From Saccharothrix algeriensis (lineage in GTDB: Bacteria > Actinomycetota > Actinomycetes > Mycobacteriales > Pseudonocardiaceae), in contig NZ_JAFBCL010000001.1 of assembly GCF_016907655.1 (NCBI RefSeq), positions 186,001 to 250,000 on the forward strand: a stretch of 64,000 nucleotides of DNA. Direction: 5' to 3'. Both the position numbers and the translations under genes were made by a program. Below, piece by piece: positions 24,214 to 32,792 of the stretch. Within the stretch, counting starts at the first letter, position 1. Each line of letters opens with the position of its first letter. A model generated the notes under the pieces. The model was given only the letters and a program-made list of their open reading frames with translations. It was not told the origin of the DNA and ran no database searches.

Positions 24214-25292
24214 CCGGCCGGTTCGGCCGCCCGGGGCGGGCGTCGGCTTCGGGTTGCCGAAGCGGGCGGGCGCCGGTCGGGGGCCTGCTCCTCCCGGACC
24301 CAGGGCCCGGTGACCGGCGCCGGCCGCGCGGGGGGCTCCTGCACCAGCGGCGTGGTCGGGGTGGTGTCGTGGTGCAGGCGGAAGACGTCGAAGCGGTTGT
24401 AGTGGCCGATGATGTCGTGCATCTGCTTGGACTGGACGCACCTGGCCAGGTCGACCTCCCCGTACACGACGCCCTCCGCGTCGACCAGCGGTTCGGTGAC
24501 GGGGTTGCCGTCGGGGCCGTAGATGCCCGACAGCGCGCTGCGCGGGCGGCGCATCCGGTCGGCGGTGGCCGGGTCGCCGCCGGCCGCGACCTCGATCATC
24601 TCCTCGGAGACCGGGGAGCAGGCGACGACGGAGAACAGCTTGCCCTCGAACGCGTGCGCGGCGGTGCGCAGCGCGATGGCGTGGGCCATGTCGTAGTCGG
24701 CCGGCGCGACCGGCAGGGCGATGTAGTTGGCGGCGTGCACCAGCTCCCCCTGCGCCAGCAGGGCGAAGCGGGCCAGGGTGTTGGTGTTCTCGCCGCACGC
24801 GAGGACGCCCAGCGGGCCGACCGGCGTCCGGTGCACGACGACCGAGCTGCCGTCACCGGGCGTCCAGGTCAGCTTCTCCGCCCAGGTCGGCACGAGCTTG
24901 CGGTGCACGCCGAGCACCGCGCCGTCCGGGCCGATGGTCAGCACGCTGTTGTAGAGCACGCCGAGGCTGTGCCGGCCGCGCTCGTTGACGCCGATGACGA
25001 CGGTCGTCCCGGTGGCCGCCGCGGCGGCGCGCAGCACGTCGACGTGCGGCCCCGGCACGTCCACGGAGGCGCGGTAGAGCCGCTCGTACAGCGGTGACGC
25101 GGCCACCGGGTTCATCGTCCAGTTCCAGTACGGGTAACCGGCGACGAACACCTCGGGGAACACCACCAGCCGCGCGCCCCGGCCGGCCGCCTCGCGGATG
25201 ATCGACGCGGCCTTGGCCGCGGTCGCGGCGGGGTCGAGGTAGACCGGGGCCGCCTGCACGGCCGCCGCGGTGAAGCGGGGGAAGTCGTCCAC
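24210..25292 (-). CDS. Nitrilase-superfamily enzyme (nitrilase type)
   Basis: The 360-residue enzyme carries the nitrilase triad: Glu47 in VVFPEVFVAGYPYW, Lys132 in HRKLVPTWAEKLTW and Cys166 in VLACGENTNTL. The CGEN and GYPYWNW patterns are those of true (branch 1) nitrilases, which hydrolyse R-CN to a carboxylate and ammonia. AGGAGG stands 4 bases before the GTG start. It is the last gene of a three-gene leftward operon, 9 bp after the salicylyl-CoA hydroxylase type gene. It may feed an aromatic nitrile into the pathway as a carboxylic acid for CoA activation. The last 45 residues are a Pro/Arg-rich tail unusual for the family. Confidence 0.88.
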   Translation of the reverse strand: MDDFPRFTAAAVQAAPVYLDPAATAAKAASIIREAAGRGARLVVFPEVFVAGYPYWNWTMNPVAASPLYERLYRASVDVPGPHVDVLRAAAAATGTTVVIGVNERGRHSLGVLYNSVLTIGPDGAVLGVHRKLVPTWAEKLTWTPGDGSSVVVHRTPVGPLGVLACGENTNTLARFALLAQGELVHAANYIALPVAPADYDMAHAIALRTAAHAFEGKLFSVVACSPVSEEMIEVAAGGDPATADRMRRPRSALSGIYGPDGNPVTEPLVDAEGVVYGEVDLARCVQSKQMHDIIGHYNRFDVFRLHHDTTPTTPLVQEPPARPAPVTGPWVREEQAPDRRPPASATRSRRPPRAAEPAG

Positions 25293-25300
25293 GGGTCCTC

Positions 25301-27577
25301 CTATCGCCCGGTGCTCCGGTGCACCGGCCCGGCCGCGGCGGGTCGCGCGGTCGGGTGGGGCCGGGTGGCGGCGGGCGGCGGCGCGCTGCCGGCGGCGTGG
25401 ATCGCCGGCCAGGGCGCGCCGGGCCCGGTGTGGCCGAGGGCCGCCGCCGCGTGCAGGGTCCACGCCGGGTCGTGCAGGTGGGCCCGGCCGAGGCCGATCA
25501 GGTCGGCCCGGCCGGCCAGCAGGGTGGAGTTGGCGTCGTCGTAGGTGGAGATGCCGCCGACGGCGATCGTGGGCACGCCGGTCGCGGCGCGGATCCGGTC
25601 GGCGAACGGGGTCTGGTAGCCGCGTCCGAAGGCCGGCCGCTCGTGGGCGACGACCTCCCCGCTGGACACGTCGACCACGTCCACGCCGTGCTCCGCGAAG
25701 GCACCGGCGATGCGCACCGCGTCGTCCGGCGTCGTGCCGCCCGGCGCCCAGTCGACGGCGGAGATCCGGGCCAGCAGCGGTTTGCGCGCCGGCCACGCGG
25801 CGCGGACCGCGGTGATGACGGCGAGCGGGAAGCGCAGGCGGCCGGCGAGGTCCCCGCCGTACCGGTCGGTGCGCCGGTTGGTCAGCGGCGAGAGGAACCC
25901 GGACAGCAGGAACCCGTGGCCCGCTTGGACCTCCAGCACGTCGAACCCGGCCGCGTCCGCCCGCGCCGCCGCGGCGGCGAAGTCCTCGGCGAGGGCGCGC
26001 AGCTCGGCCTCCCCCGGCTCGTGCCGGTCGCCGCGCGGCCCCTTGCGGCCGGAGTGGTCGAGCTGCACGCCGATCGCGGCCGCGCTGTGCTCGTGCACGG
26101 CGTCGGTGATGCGCCGCCACGCGGCGACCTGCTCGTCGGTGTAGAGGCCGGGGCAGGCCGCCGTCAGCCGGCCCTCGGGGCTGACGGCGGTCCTGCCGGT
26201 GAGCACCAACCCCGCTCCCCCCAACGCCTTCCCGCCCAGGTGCAGCAGCTCCGCGACGCCGGGCACGCCGTCCTCGGCGCGGTCCAGGGCGATCGGCGCG
26301 GCCACGACCCGGTTGCGCAGCACCAGGTCGCGCAGCGGGAACGGCTGGAACAGCGGCGGCGCGGGCGCTTCGGACCGGTCGGGGTGGCGAGCGCGGTACC
26401 AGCGGTCCAGCGCGTCGGCGTAACCCGGGTCGCGCAGCCGGAGGTTGTCGTAGGTGACGCGCCGGCTGCGGGTCAGCAGGGCGAACGCGAACTGCTCGGG
26501 TTCCTTGCCGACGGAGTGCTCGATGTCCTCGAACCACTCCAGGCTGGCCTGCGCCGCCCGCTGGGTGGACTCCACTACCGGCCTGCGCTCGGCCTCGTAG
26601 CGGTCCAGCGCGGCGGCCACGTCGGACGCGCCGGGCCCGTCGGGCGCATCGGCCCCGGGCGCGGGTCCCAGCGCCGCGGCCAGGGCGAGCGCGTCCTCCA
26701 TCGCCAGCTTGGTGCCCGAGCCGATGGAGAAGTGCGCGGTGTGCGCGGCGTCGCCGAGCAGCACGACGTTGCCGTGCCGCCAGGTCGCGTTGCGCACGGT
26801 GGTGAACCGGAGCCACCGGGAGTTGTTGGTGAGCAGCGAGGCGCCGTCGAGGAAGTCGCCGAGCAGCTCGGCGCACCAGGCGACGCCCGCCTCGTCGCTG
26901 CGCCCCGGCGGCAGGTCGCGCGCGGCCGTCCCGGCGAGGCCCGCCGCGCGCCAGGTGCTCTCGGGCAGCTCCACGATGACCGTGCTGCGGTCGGCGCTGA
27001 ACGGGTAGGCGTGCACCTGCACCGGCCCGAACCTCGTCTCCACCACCACGAACGCGAACGCCTCCAGCGCCCGGTCCGCGGCCAGCCACATGTACCGGCA
27101 GGCGCGCTCGTCCAGCGACGGGCGGAAGACGTCGGCGTACTTCGCCCGGGTCGCCGAGCGCACGCCGTCCGCCGCCACCACGAGGTCGTGGGCGCGGGCC
27201 AGTTCGTCGGCGTCCGGCGCGGGGGTGGAGAACCTCAGCTCGACGCCCAGGTCCCGGCAGCGGCGCTGGAGCAGGCCCAGCAGCCGCTCGCGCCCGATCG
27301 CGGCGAACCCGTGCCCGCCGGAGGTCCGGACGACGCCCCGGTGGTGGACGTCGATGTCGGTCCAGCGCGCGAAGCGCTCCTCCAGCGCGGCGGCGACCAC
27401 CGGGTCCGCCGCCGCGATGCCGTCGAGGGTCTCGTCGGAGAACACCACGCCGAAGCCGAAGGTGTCGTCGGCGGCGTTGCGCTCCCAGACGGTGATCTCG
27501 CGCCGGGGGTCGAGCCGCTTGGCCGACGCCGCGAAGTACAGCCCGCCGGGGCCGCCCCCGATGACCGCGATCCTCAC
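25301..27577 (-). CDS. Bifunctional salicylyl-CoA 5-hydroxylase / anthraniloyl-CoA monooxygenase-type flavoprotein
   Basis: The 758-residue protein is a fusion. Residues 1-385 form a class A flavin monooxygenase (GGGPGGLYFA at 8-17; VLLGDAAHTAHFSIGSGTKLAMEDA later). Residues 405-735 form an Old Yellow Enzyme domain (RNRVVAAPIAL, HSGRKGPRG, VDVVDVSSG, VGGISTYDDAN). This architecture defines 2-aminobenzoyl-CoA monooxygenase/reductase and the salicylyl-CoA 5-hydroxylase of the Streptomyces CoA-dependent salicylate pathway. Gentisate dioxygenase type and CoA ligase genes next door favour salicylyl-CoA. The GTG start overlaps the thioesterase stop as GTGA. The tail is Pro/Ala-rich. Confidence 0.9.
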   Translation of the reverse strand: MRIAVIGGGPGGLYFAASAKRLDPRREITVWERNAADDTFGFGVVFSDETLDGIAAADPVVAAALEERFARWTDIDVHHRGVVRTSGGHGFAAIGRERLLGLLQRRCRDLGVELRFSTPAPDADELARAHDLVVAADGVRSATRAKYADVFRPSLDERACRYMWLAADRALEAFAFVVVETRFGPVQVHAYPFSADRSTVIVELPESTWRAAGLAGTAARDLPPGRSDEAGVAWCAELLGDFLDGASLLTNNSRWLRFTTVRNATWRHGNVVLLGDAAHTAHFSIGSGTKLAMEDALALAAALGPAPGADAPDGPGASDVAAALDRYEAERRPVVESTQRAAQASLEWFEDIEHSVGKEPEQFAFALLTRSRRVTYDNLRLRDPGYADALDRWYRARHPDRSEAPAPPLFQPFPLRDLVLRNRVVAAPIALDRAEDGVPGVAELLHLGGKALGGAGLVLTGRTAVSPEGRLTAACPGLYTDEQVAAWRRITDAVHEHSAAAIGVQLDHSGRKGPRGDRHEPGEAELRALAEDFAAAAARADAAGFDVLEVQAGHGFLLSGFLSPLTNRRTDRYGGDLAGRLRFPLAVITAVRAAWPARKPLLARISAVDWAPGGTTPDDAVRIAGAFAEHGVDVVDVSSGEVVAHERPAFGRGYQTPFADRIRAATGVPTIAVGGISTYDDANSTLLAGRADLIGLGRAHLHDPAWTLHAAAALGHTGPGAPWPAIHAAGSAPPPAATRPHPTARPAAAGPVHRSTGR

Positions 27578-28014
27578 CGGCCGCCCACCCCCGCCACGGC
27601 GTCCAGAGTGGACCGCACGTCGTCCGGCCACGGCGTCGCGGCCGGCGCGTCGAGCGCCGCGTGCGCGACGACCACCCGGCCCTCGGCCGCCAGGCCGGCC
27701 TCGCCGTGGACGGTGAACGCGTACTGCAGGGACGCGCGGCCCACCCGGACCACCCACAGCCGGGCCAGCACGCGCTCCCCGAACCTCAAGCGGGCGCGGT
27801 AGTCCACCTCGTGCCGCACCCGCGGCGTGCGCCCGAACAGGTGGGAAAGCCCGTGGCGGCGCAGGAGTTCGGCCTCGGCGTCCTCCGCCCAGCGCAGGAC
27901 CGCGGAGTGGTGCTGGTGGCCCGCCGCGTCGGTGTCGTGCCACTCGACCCGCCGTTCGACCGCGGCGACCCGGCCGCCGCCGTGCCGGTCGGGAGTGGGG
28001 TCCGGTGTCGCCAT
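27574..28014 (-). CDS. Hotdog-fold acyl-CoA thioesterase (4HBT family)
   Basis: The 146-residue protein has the 4-hydroxybenzoyl-CoA-thioesterase-type hotdog fold, with the catalytic Asp in VEWHDTDAAGHQHHSAVLRW and the typical RARLRFGERVLARLWVVRVG strand pair. Starts at ATG with GGAGGAG upstream. It is first in the operon with the flavoprotein and nitrilase. In CoA-dependent salicylate breakdown, gentisyl-CoA must be hydrolysed to gentisate before ring cleavage; this enzyme is the natural candidate. Confidence 0.88.
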   Translation of the reverse strand: MATPDPTPDRHGGGRVAAVERRVEWHDTDAAGHQHHSAVLRWAEDAEAELLRRHGLSHLFGRTPRVRHEVDYRARLRFGERVLARLWVVRVGRASLQYAFTVHGEAGLAAEGRVVVAHAALDAPAATPWPDDVRSTLDAVAGVGGR

Positions 28015-28045
28015 CGCTGCTCCTCCGGGAGGGTTGACACCGCCA

Positions 28046-28091
28046 ACGATATTGCGGGATGTTGACGCTCGTCAAGATGACGAGATATCGC
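28046..28091. promoter_or_regulatory. Overlapping divergent promoters forming a 44-bp dyad
   Basis: TTGACG-CT-CGTCAA (28062-28075) is a perfect dyad centred between 28068 and 28069, and CGATAT (28047-28052) / ATATCG (28085-28090) share the same centre; 16 of 22 pairs match overall. Read rightward, TTGACG (28062-28067) and TATCGC (28086-28091) make a promoter with an 18-bp spacer; read leftward, TTGACG (28070-28075) and TATCGT (28046-28051) do the same. Both leaders would be short and carry a ribosome site. The dyad may be promoter symmetry, an operator for the PaaX-type regulator at 31932, or both. Confidence 0.6.
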
Positions 28092-28113
28092 GCAGGGTGG
28101 CGAGGGAGCAGCC

Positions 28114-29223
28114 ATGACGACGTACGGCGACGACGTGCTCGGCCGGGCCCGCGTGACCGACAACGCGGACCTGCGCGCCTACTACGACAAGCTCGCCCGG
28201 CTCGACGCCGGGGCGCTGTGGACGGTCGCCAACAGGATCGAGCCCTGGTTCCCGCAACCGGAGTCGGTGCCGGTCAAGTGGGGCTACCGGGAGCTGCGCC
28301 CGCTGGTGCTGGAAGCGCTGCGGCTGGTCAGCGGCGACGACGCGGGCCGCCGCGTGGTGGCGCTGTACAACCCGAGGCGGCGTGACATCGCGGCGACCGT
28401 CGGGCTGCTCTACAGCGGCCTGCAGGTCATGGGGCCGGGCGAGTCGATGACCGCGCACCGGCACCGGGCCGCCGCCCTGCGGTTCGTGCTGGAGGGCACC
28501 GGGGCGTGGACGGTCGTGGACGGCCAGAAGCTCCGGGTCGGTCCCCGCGACTTCGCCATCACGCCCAACTGGACCTGGCACGAGCACGGCAACGAGGGCG
28601 ACGACGGGCCGGTGATCTGGCAGGACGGCTTGGACATCCCGCTGGTCAACGCGTTGGACGCCGGGTTCTACGAGGTCCACCCCGACCTGCGCCAGGAGCA
28701 GGAGGGGATCACGAACTCCTCGCTGCACGTCTACGGCGCCGGGCAGCTGCGGCCCTTCGGCGACCCGTGGCGCCGCAACCACTCGCCGCTGCTGGCCTAC
28801 CCGTGGGAGCCGACCTACGAGGCGCTGCTCAACGCCGCCAAGGCCACCGACGGCTCACCGTACGACGGCGTCATCATGGAGTACAGCAACCCGCTGACCG
28901 GCGGGTCGGTGATGCCGACGATGAGCGCCCACATGCAGTTGCTGCGGCCCGGCGAGGCCACCCTCGCCCACCGGCAGGTCGGCTCGAAGATCTACACCGC
29001 CGCCAAGGGCAGCGGGCACTCGGTGGTCGCCGGCGCCCGCGTCGACTGGACCGAGGGCGACATCTTCTGCGTCCCGTCCTGGGCGTGGCACGAGCACGCC
29101 AACGCGAGCCGGTCCGACGACGCGTGCCTGTTCTCCTTCAACGACTTCCCGGTGATGCGCGCCCTCGGCTTCTTCCGCGAGGAGGCGTACCCCGACCACG
29201 GCGGCCACCAGCCGGTCGCCTGA
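28114..29223 (+). CDS. Gentisate 1,2-dioxygenase-type bicupin
   Basis: The 369-residue protein has two cupin halves. The N-terminal one has the iron ligands in HRHRAAALRFVLEGTGAWTVVDG and HEHGNEG; the C-terminal one holds LLRPGEATLAHRQVGSKIYTAAKGSGHSVV. Length and pattern match gentisate 1,2-dioxygenases, which cleave gentisate with Fe(II) and O2 to maleylpyruvate. Close relatives include salicylate and 1-hydroxy-2-naphthoate dioxygenases, so direct salicylate cleavage is possible, but the neighbouring 5-hydroxylase favours gentisate. GAGGGAG precedes the ATG. First gene of the rightward operon. Confidence 0.88.
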   Translation: MTTYGDDVLGRARVTDNADLRAYYDKLARLDAGALWTVANRIEPWFPQPESVPVKWGYRELRPLVLEALRLVSGDDAGRRVVALYNPRRRDIAATVGLLYSGLQVMGPGESMTAHRHRAAALRFVLEGTGAWTVVDGQKLRVGPRDFAITPNWTWHEHGNEGDDGPVIWQDGLDIPLVNALDAGFYEVHPDLRQEQEGITNSSLHVYGAGQLRPFGDPWRRNHSPLLAYPWEPTYEALLNAAKATDGSPYDGVIMEYSNPLTGGSVMPTMSAHMQLLRPGEATLAHRQVGSKIYTAAKGSGHSVVAGARVDWTEGDIFCVPSWAWHEHANASRSDDACLFSFNDFPVMRALGFFREEAYPDHGGHQPVA

Positions 29224-29238
29224 CGGAACGGACACCCC

Positions 29239-30117
29239 ATGCTGCTGGTCACCTTCTCCACCGGCGACGGCCGCCGACGCCTCGGCGTCCGCACGCGGAC
29301 CGACGTCGTCGAGGTCGGCGCGCTGGCCCCCGACGCGCCGGACACCCTCCTGGACGTCGTGCGCGACGACGCCGCGGACGCCGTCGCCGCGCTGCTGTCG
29401 GGCCCGGTCCCGGACACCGCGCGGCACCCGGTCGACCGCGTGCGCCTGCACGCGCCCCTGCGGCCGGGCAAGATCGTCGCGGTCGGGCTGAACTACACCG
29501 AGCACGTCGCCGAGTCCGCGCGGGCCCTGGACACCGCGCGCGAGCTGCCCCAGCGCCCGGTGCTGTTCTGCAAGCCCGCCACCGCCGTCATCGGCCCCGA
29601 CGAGGCGATCGAGCACGACGCGGCGCTGACCGCGCAGCTGGACTGGGAGTGCGAGCTCGCCGTGGTGATCGGCCGCGCGGCGCGGCGGGTCGCGCCGGAG
29701 CGGGCCATGGAGCACGTGTTCGGCTACAGCGTCCTCAACGACATCAGCGCGCGCGACCAGCGGCGCGGCGGGTTGTGGTTCTACTCCAAGGGCCAGGACA
29801 CCTACGCGCCGTTCGGCCCCGCGGTCCGCACCGCGGGCGACGTGCCCGACCCGCACGCGCTCGACCTGTCCCTGCGGGTCAACGGGGAGGTCAAGCAGGA
29901 GTCCAGCACGCGGTTCATGCTGTTCCGCATCCCCGAGCTGATCGCCGACATCAGCGCGGGCATGACGCTGGAGCCCGGTGACGTGATCGCCACCGGCACG
30001 CCGTCGGGCGTCGGGGCCGGCCGCTCGCCGCAGCAGTGGCTGCGGCCCGGCGACGTGGTGGAGGCGACCGTGCAGCACATCGGCACCCTGCGCAACCCGG
30101 TGGTGGCCGCGCCGTGA
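29239..30117 (+). CDS. Fumarylacetoacetate-hydrolase-family protein (acylpyruvate hydrolase)
   Basis: The 292-residue enzyme has the FAH fold: GLNYTEHVAE, then KPATAVIGPDEAI, metal ligands in LDWECELAVVIGR, NDISARDQ, and VIATGTPSGVGAG. FAH-family enzymes with Mg2+ or Mn2+ split acylpyruvates. In gentisate catabolism it would hydrolyse maleylpyruvate or fumarylpyruvate to pyruvate plus maleate or fumarate. No maleylpyruvate isomerase is present in the window, so either maleylpyruvate is cleaved directly or the isomerase is elsewhere. It lies 15 bp after the dioxygenase. Confidence 0.88.
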   Translation: MLLVTFSTGDGRRRLGVRTRTDVVEVGALAPDAPDTLLDVVRDDAADAVAALLSGPVPDTARHPVDRVRLHAPLRPGKIVAVGLNYTEHVAESARALDTARELPQRPVLFCKPATAVIGPDEAIEHDAALTAQLDWECELAVVIGRAARRVAPERAMEHVFGYSVLNDISARDQRRGGLWFYSKGQDTYAPFGPAVRTAGDVPDPHALDLSLRVNGEVKQESSTRFMLFRIPELIADISAGMTLEPGDVIATGTPSGVGAGRSPQQWLRPGDVVEATVQHIGTLRNPVVAAP

Positions 30118-30190
30118 GCCGCCACCACCGCGTCGGCCGGATCGCGCCCGCCGCGACCGCGCACCGGCCGGCGCGGGCGCTCGACCCGCC

Positions 30191-30223
30191 CGCGCCCGGC
30201 GCGGGCGCGCCGCCGGCCGGCGG
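30191..30223 (+). other. Adjacent inverted repeats between the FAH and ligase genes
   Basis: Within the 163-bp gap, CGCGCCCG-GCG-CGGGCGCG (30191-30209) forms an 8-bp stem and CCGCCGGCCGGCGG (30210-30223) is a perfect palindrome. They could act as a partial terminator that separates the CoA ligase from the first two genes. Confidence 0.35.
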
Positions 30224-30280
30224 CCACGCGGAGACCCCCTGCCGACACCGGCGCCCCGCACCCGGGAAGGAGTGCAGCCG

Positions 30281-31927
30281 ATGCCCCCGTCACGCTCCGC
30301 CCACGTCGACACGTTCTGCCGGGACCACCTCCCGCCGCCCGAGCAGCAGCCCGAGTTCCTGTTCGACCTGCCGGAGCTGCGCTACCCCGAGCGCCTGAAC
30401 TGCGCGCACCTCCTGCTGGACGACGCGATCCGCCGGTTCGGCCCGGACCGGCCCTGCCTGCGCACCCCGACCGGGACGTGGACCTACGGCGACCTGGCGC
30501 GGCGCAGCGACCGCATCGCCCGCGTGCTGACCGAGGACTTCGGCCTGGTGCCGGGCAACCGGGTGATGCTGCGCGGCCCCAACAACCCGGAGACGGTGGC
30601 CGCGTGGCTGGCCGTGGTGAAGGCGGGCGGCGTCGCGGTGACCGTCATGCCGCTGCTGCGCGCCCGGGAGATCGCCGAGCTGGTCGAGCTGACCGGGCCG
30701 AGCCTGCTGCTGGCCGACCACCGCTTCACCGACGACCTGCCGGCCGGGCCGGGCGGCCCGGCCGTGCTCGCCTACGGCGGGGACGGCCCGGCGGACCTCA
30801 GCGCGCTCGCACCGTCCAAACCGGACGGTTTCGCCTGGGTGGACACCGCGGCGGACGACGTCGTGCTGCTCGCGCCGACCTCCGGCACCACCGGCCGGCC
30901 CAAGGCCACCATGCACTACCACCGGGACGTGCTGGCGTGCGCGGACACGTTCGCCCGGCACGTGCTCAAGCCCGAGCCCGACGACGTGTTCACCGGCACG
31001 CCGCCGATCGGGTTCACCTTCGGCCTCGGCGGGCTCGTCGTCTTCCCGCTGCGGTTCGGCGCGTCGACGCTCCTGCTCGAACGCGTCACGCCCGACGGGC
31101 TCGCCGACGCCGTCGCCGCGCACGGCGCGACCGTGCTGTTCACCGCGCCCACCGCGTACAAGGCGATGCTCGCCGCCGGCAAGGCCAGCGCGCTGACCGG
31201 GCTGCGGCGCTGCGTGTCCGCGGGCGAGCACCTGCCCGCGTCCACCTGGGAGCACTTCCACCGCGCCACCGGGCTGCGCGTCATCGACGGCATCGGCGGC
31301 ACCGAGCTGCTGCACATCTTCATCTCCGCGGCCGACGACGACATCAGACCCGGCGCGACCGGGCGGGCGGTGCCCGGCTTCCGGGCCGCCGTGCTGGACG
31401 ACGACGGCCGGCCCGTGCCCGACGGCGTGCCCGGCCGGCTCGCGGTGAAGGGGCCGACCGGGTGCCGCTACCTCGCCGACGAGCGCCAGCGCCACTACGT
31501 GCGGCACGGCTGGAACATCACCGGCGACACCTACGTCCGGGACGCCGACGGCTACTTCTGGTTCCAGGCCCGCGACGACGACCTGATCGTCTCGGCGGGC
31601 TACAACATCGCCGGGCCCGAGGTGGAGGCGGCGCTGCTCGACCACCTCGACGTCGCCGAGACCGCCGTCGTCGGCGCGCCGGACGCCGACCGCGGCTCGG
31701 TGGTGTGCGCGTTCGTCGTGCTGCGGCCGGGAGTCCGCGGCGACGAGGCGAAGGCCGCGGAGCTGCAGGCGTTCGTCAAGGCCGCGATCGCGCCCTACAA
31801 GTACCCGCGGCGCGTCGAGTTCACCGCCGCGCTGCCGAAGACGCCGAGCGGGAAGGTCCAGCGCTACCGGCTGCGGGAGCTGGTCGGAAAGCCGGCGGCG
31901 CCCCCCGGTGGCGCGCTGCTACCGTGA
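30281..31927 (+). CDS. Aromatic-acid CoA ligase (benzoate/salicylate-type AMP-forming)
   Basis: The 548-residue adenylate-forming enzyme shows the AMP-binding motif LLAPTSGTTGRPKATMHYHRD, the substrate-region IDGIGGTELLHIFISA, the hinge FWFQARDDDLIVSAGYNIAGPEVE and the terminal catalytic Lys in PKTPSGKVQRYRL. The IGGTE...HIF pattern is that of benzoate-CoA ligase-like enzymes for aryl acids. It should convert salicylate (or another 2-substituted benzoate, possibly released by the nitrilase) to its CoA thioester for the flavoprotein. AAGGAG lies 8 bases before the chosen ATG. Confidence 0.9.
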   Translation: MPPSRSAHVDTFCRDHLPPPEQQPEFLFDLPELRYPERLNCAHLLLDDAIRRFGPDRPCLRTPTGTWTYGDLARRSDRIARVLTEDFGLVPGNRVMLRGPNNPETVAAWLAVVKAGGVAVTVMPLLRAREIAELVELTGPSLLLADHRFTDDLPAGPGGPAVLAYGGDGPADLSALAPSKPDGFAWVDTAADDVVLLAPTSGTTGRPKATMHYHRDVLACADTFARHVLKPEPDDVFTGTPPIGFTFGLGGLVVFPLRFGASTLLLERVTPDGLADAVAAHGATVLFTAPTAYKAMLAAGKASALTGLRRCVSAGEHLPASTWEHFHRATGLRVIDGIGGTELLHIFISAADDDIRPGATGRAVPGFRAAVLDDDGRPVPDGVPGRLAVKGPTGCRYLADERQRHYVRHGWNITGDTYVRDADGYFWFQARDDDLIVSAGYNIAGPEVEAALLDHLDVAETAVVGAPDADRGSVVCAFVVLRPGVRGDEAKAAELQAFVKAAIAPYKYPRRVEFTAALPKTPSGKVQRYRLRELVGKPAAPPGGALLP

Positions 31928-31931
31928 CGCC

Positions 31932-32780
31932 GTGACGAGTGGACCGGGCGACGCGGGGTTCGCCGACGGCGACGCGCTCGCGAAGGCGGCCCAGCCCCGG
32001 CAGTTCATCGTGACGCTGTACGGCCTGTTCTCGCGCGGGCACGGCGACTGGCTCTCGGTCGCGTCCGTGGTCGGCCTGCTCGGCGAGCTGGGCATCGACG
32101 AGGCCGCCGTGCGCTCGTCGATCTCCCGGCTCAAGCGGCGCGACGTCCTGCAGGCCGAGCGCCGCGCCGGCGCCGCCGGGTACGCGCTGTCCCCGGCGGG
32201 CCGGGCGATCCTGCGGGAGGGCGACCACCGCATCTTCCGGCGCAAGCGCGCGACGCCCGCCGACGGCTGGCTGCTGGCCGTCTTCTCGGTGCCCGAGGCC
32301 GAGCGGCACAAGCGGCACCTGCTGCGCTCGCAGCTGAGCAGGCTCGGCTTCGGCACGGCCGCGCCCGGCGTCTGGATCGCGCCGGCCCACCTGCACGAGC
32401 CGACCGCCGACGTCCTGCGCAGCCAGGGCCTGCACGGCTACGCCGACCTGTTCCGCGCCGACCACCTCGCGTTCGGCGACCTGGCCGGGAAGGTCCGCCG
32501 GTGGTGGGACCTGGACCAGCTGGAGGCGCTGTACTCGGCTTTCCTCACCGAGCACGCGCCGGCCCTGGACCGCCGGCGGGTCACCGGGAGCCGGGCGTTC
32601 GCCGACTACGTCCGCCTGCTCACCGACTGGCGGCGGCTGCCCTACCTCGACCCCGGCCTGCCCGAGGAGCTGCTGCCGCCGGACTGGATCGGCATCCGCG
32701 CGGCGGAGCTGTTCTTCGCGCTGCAGGACCGGCTGGAGGAACCGGCCCGCGCCCACGGCACGCGGGTGATCGGGGGCTGA
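31932..32780 (+). CDS. PaaX-family transcriptional repressor of the aromatic pathway
   Basis: The 282-residue protein has a winged-helix N-terminus (FIVTLYGLFSRGHGDWLSVASVVGLLGELGIDEAAVRSSISRLKRR) and the PaaX central and C-terminal domains (WLLAVFSVPEAERHKRHLLRSQLSRLGFG; AFLTEHAPAL). PaaX proteins are repressors released by aryl-CoA ligands, fitting a CoA-based pathway: salicylyl-CoA is a likely effector. The GTG lies 4 bp after the ligase stop. TACCGT (31920-31925) falls 7 nt before the GTG, so an extra leaderless transcript is possible. It probably binds the dyad at 28046-28091. Confidence 0.85.
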   Translation: MTSGPGDAGFADGDALAKAAQPRQFIVTLYGLFSRGHGDWLSVASVVGLLGELGIDEAAVRSSISRLKRRDVLQAERRAGAAGYALSPAGRAILREGDHRIFRRKRATPADGWLLAVFSVPEAERHKRHLLRSQLSRLGFGTAAPGVWIAPAHLHEPTADVLRSQGLHGYADLFRADHLAFGDLAGKVRRWWDLDQLEALYSAFLTEHAPALDRRRVTGSRAFADYVRLLTDWRRLPYLDPGLPEELLPPDWIGIRAAELFFALQDRLEEPARAHGTRVIGG

Positions 32781-32792
32781 GCCGCCCGCGGC

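Noticed and set aside
25301..27577. Simple salicylate hydroxylase
   Set aside because: The C-terminal Old Yellow Enzyme domain and adjacent CoA ligase and thioesterase point to a CoA-thioester substrate.
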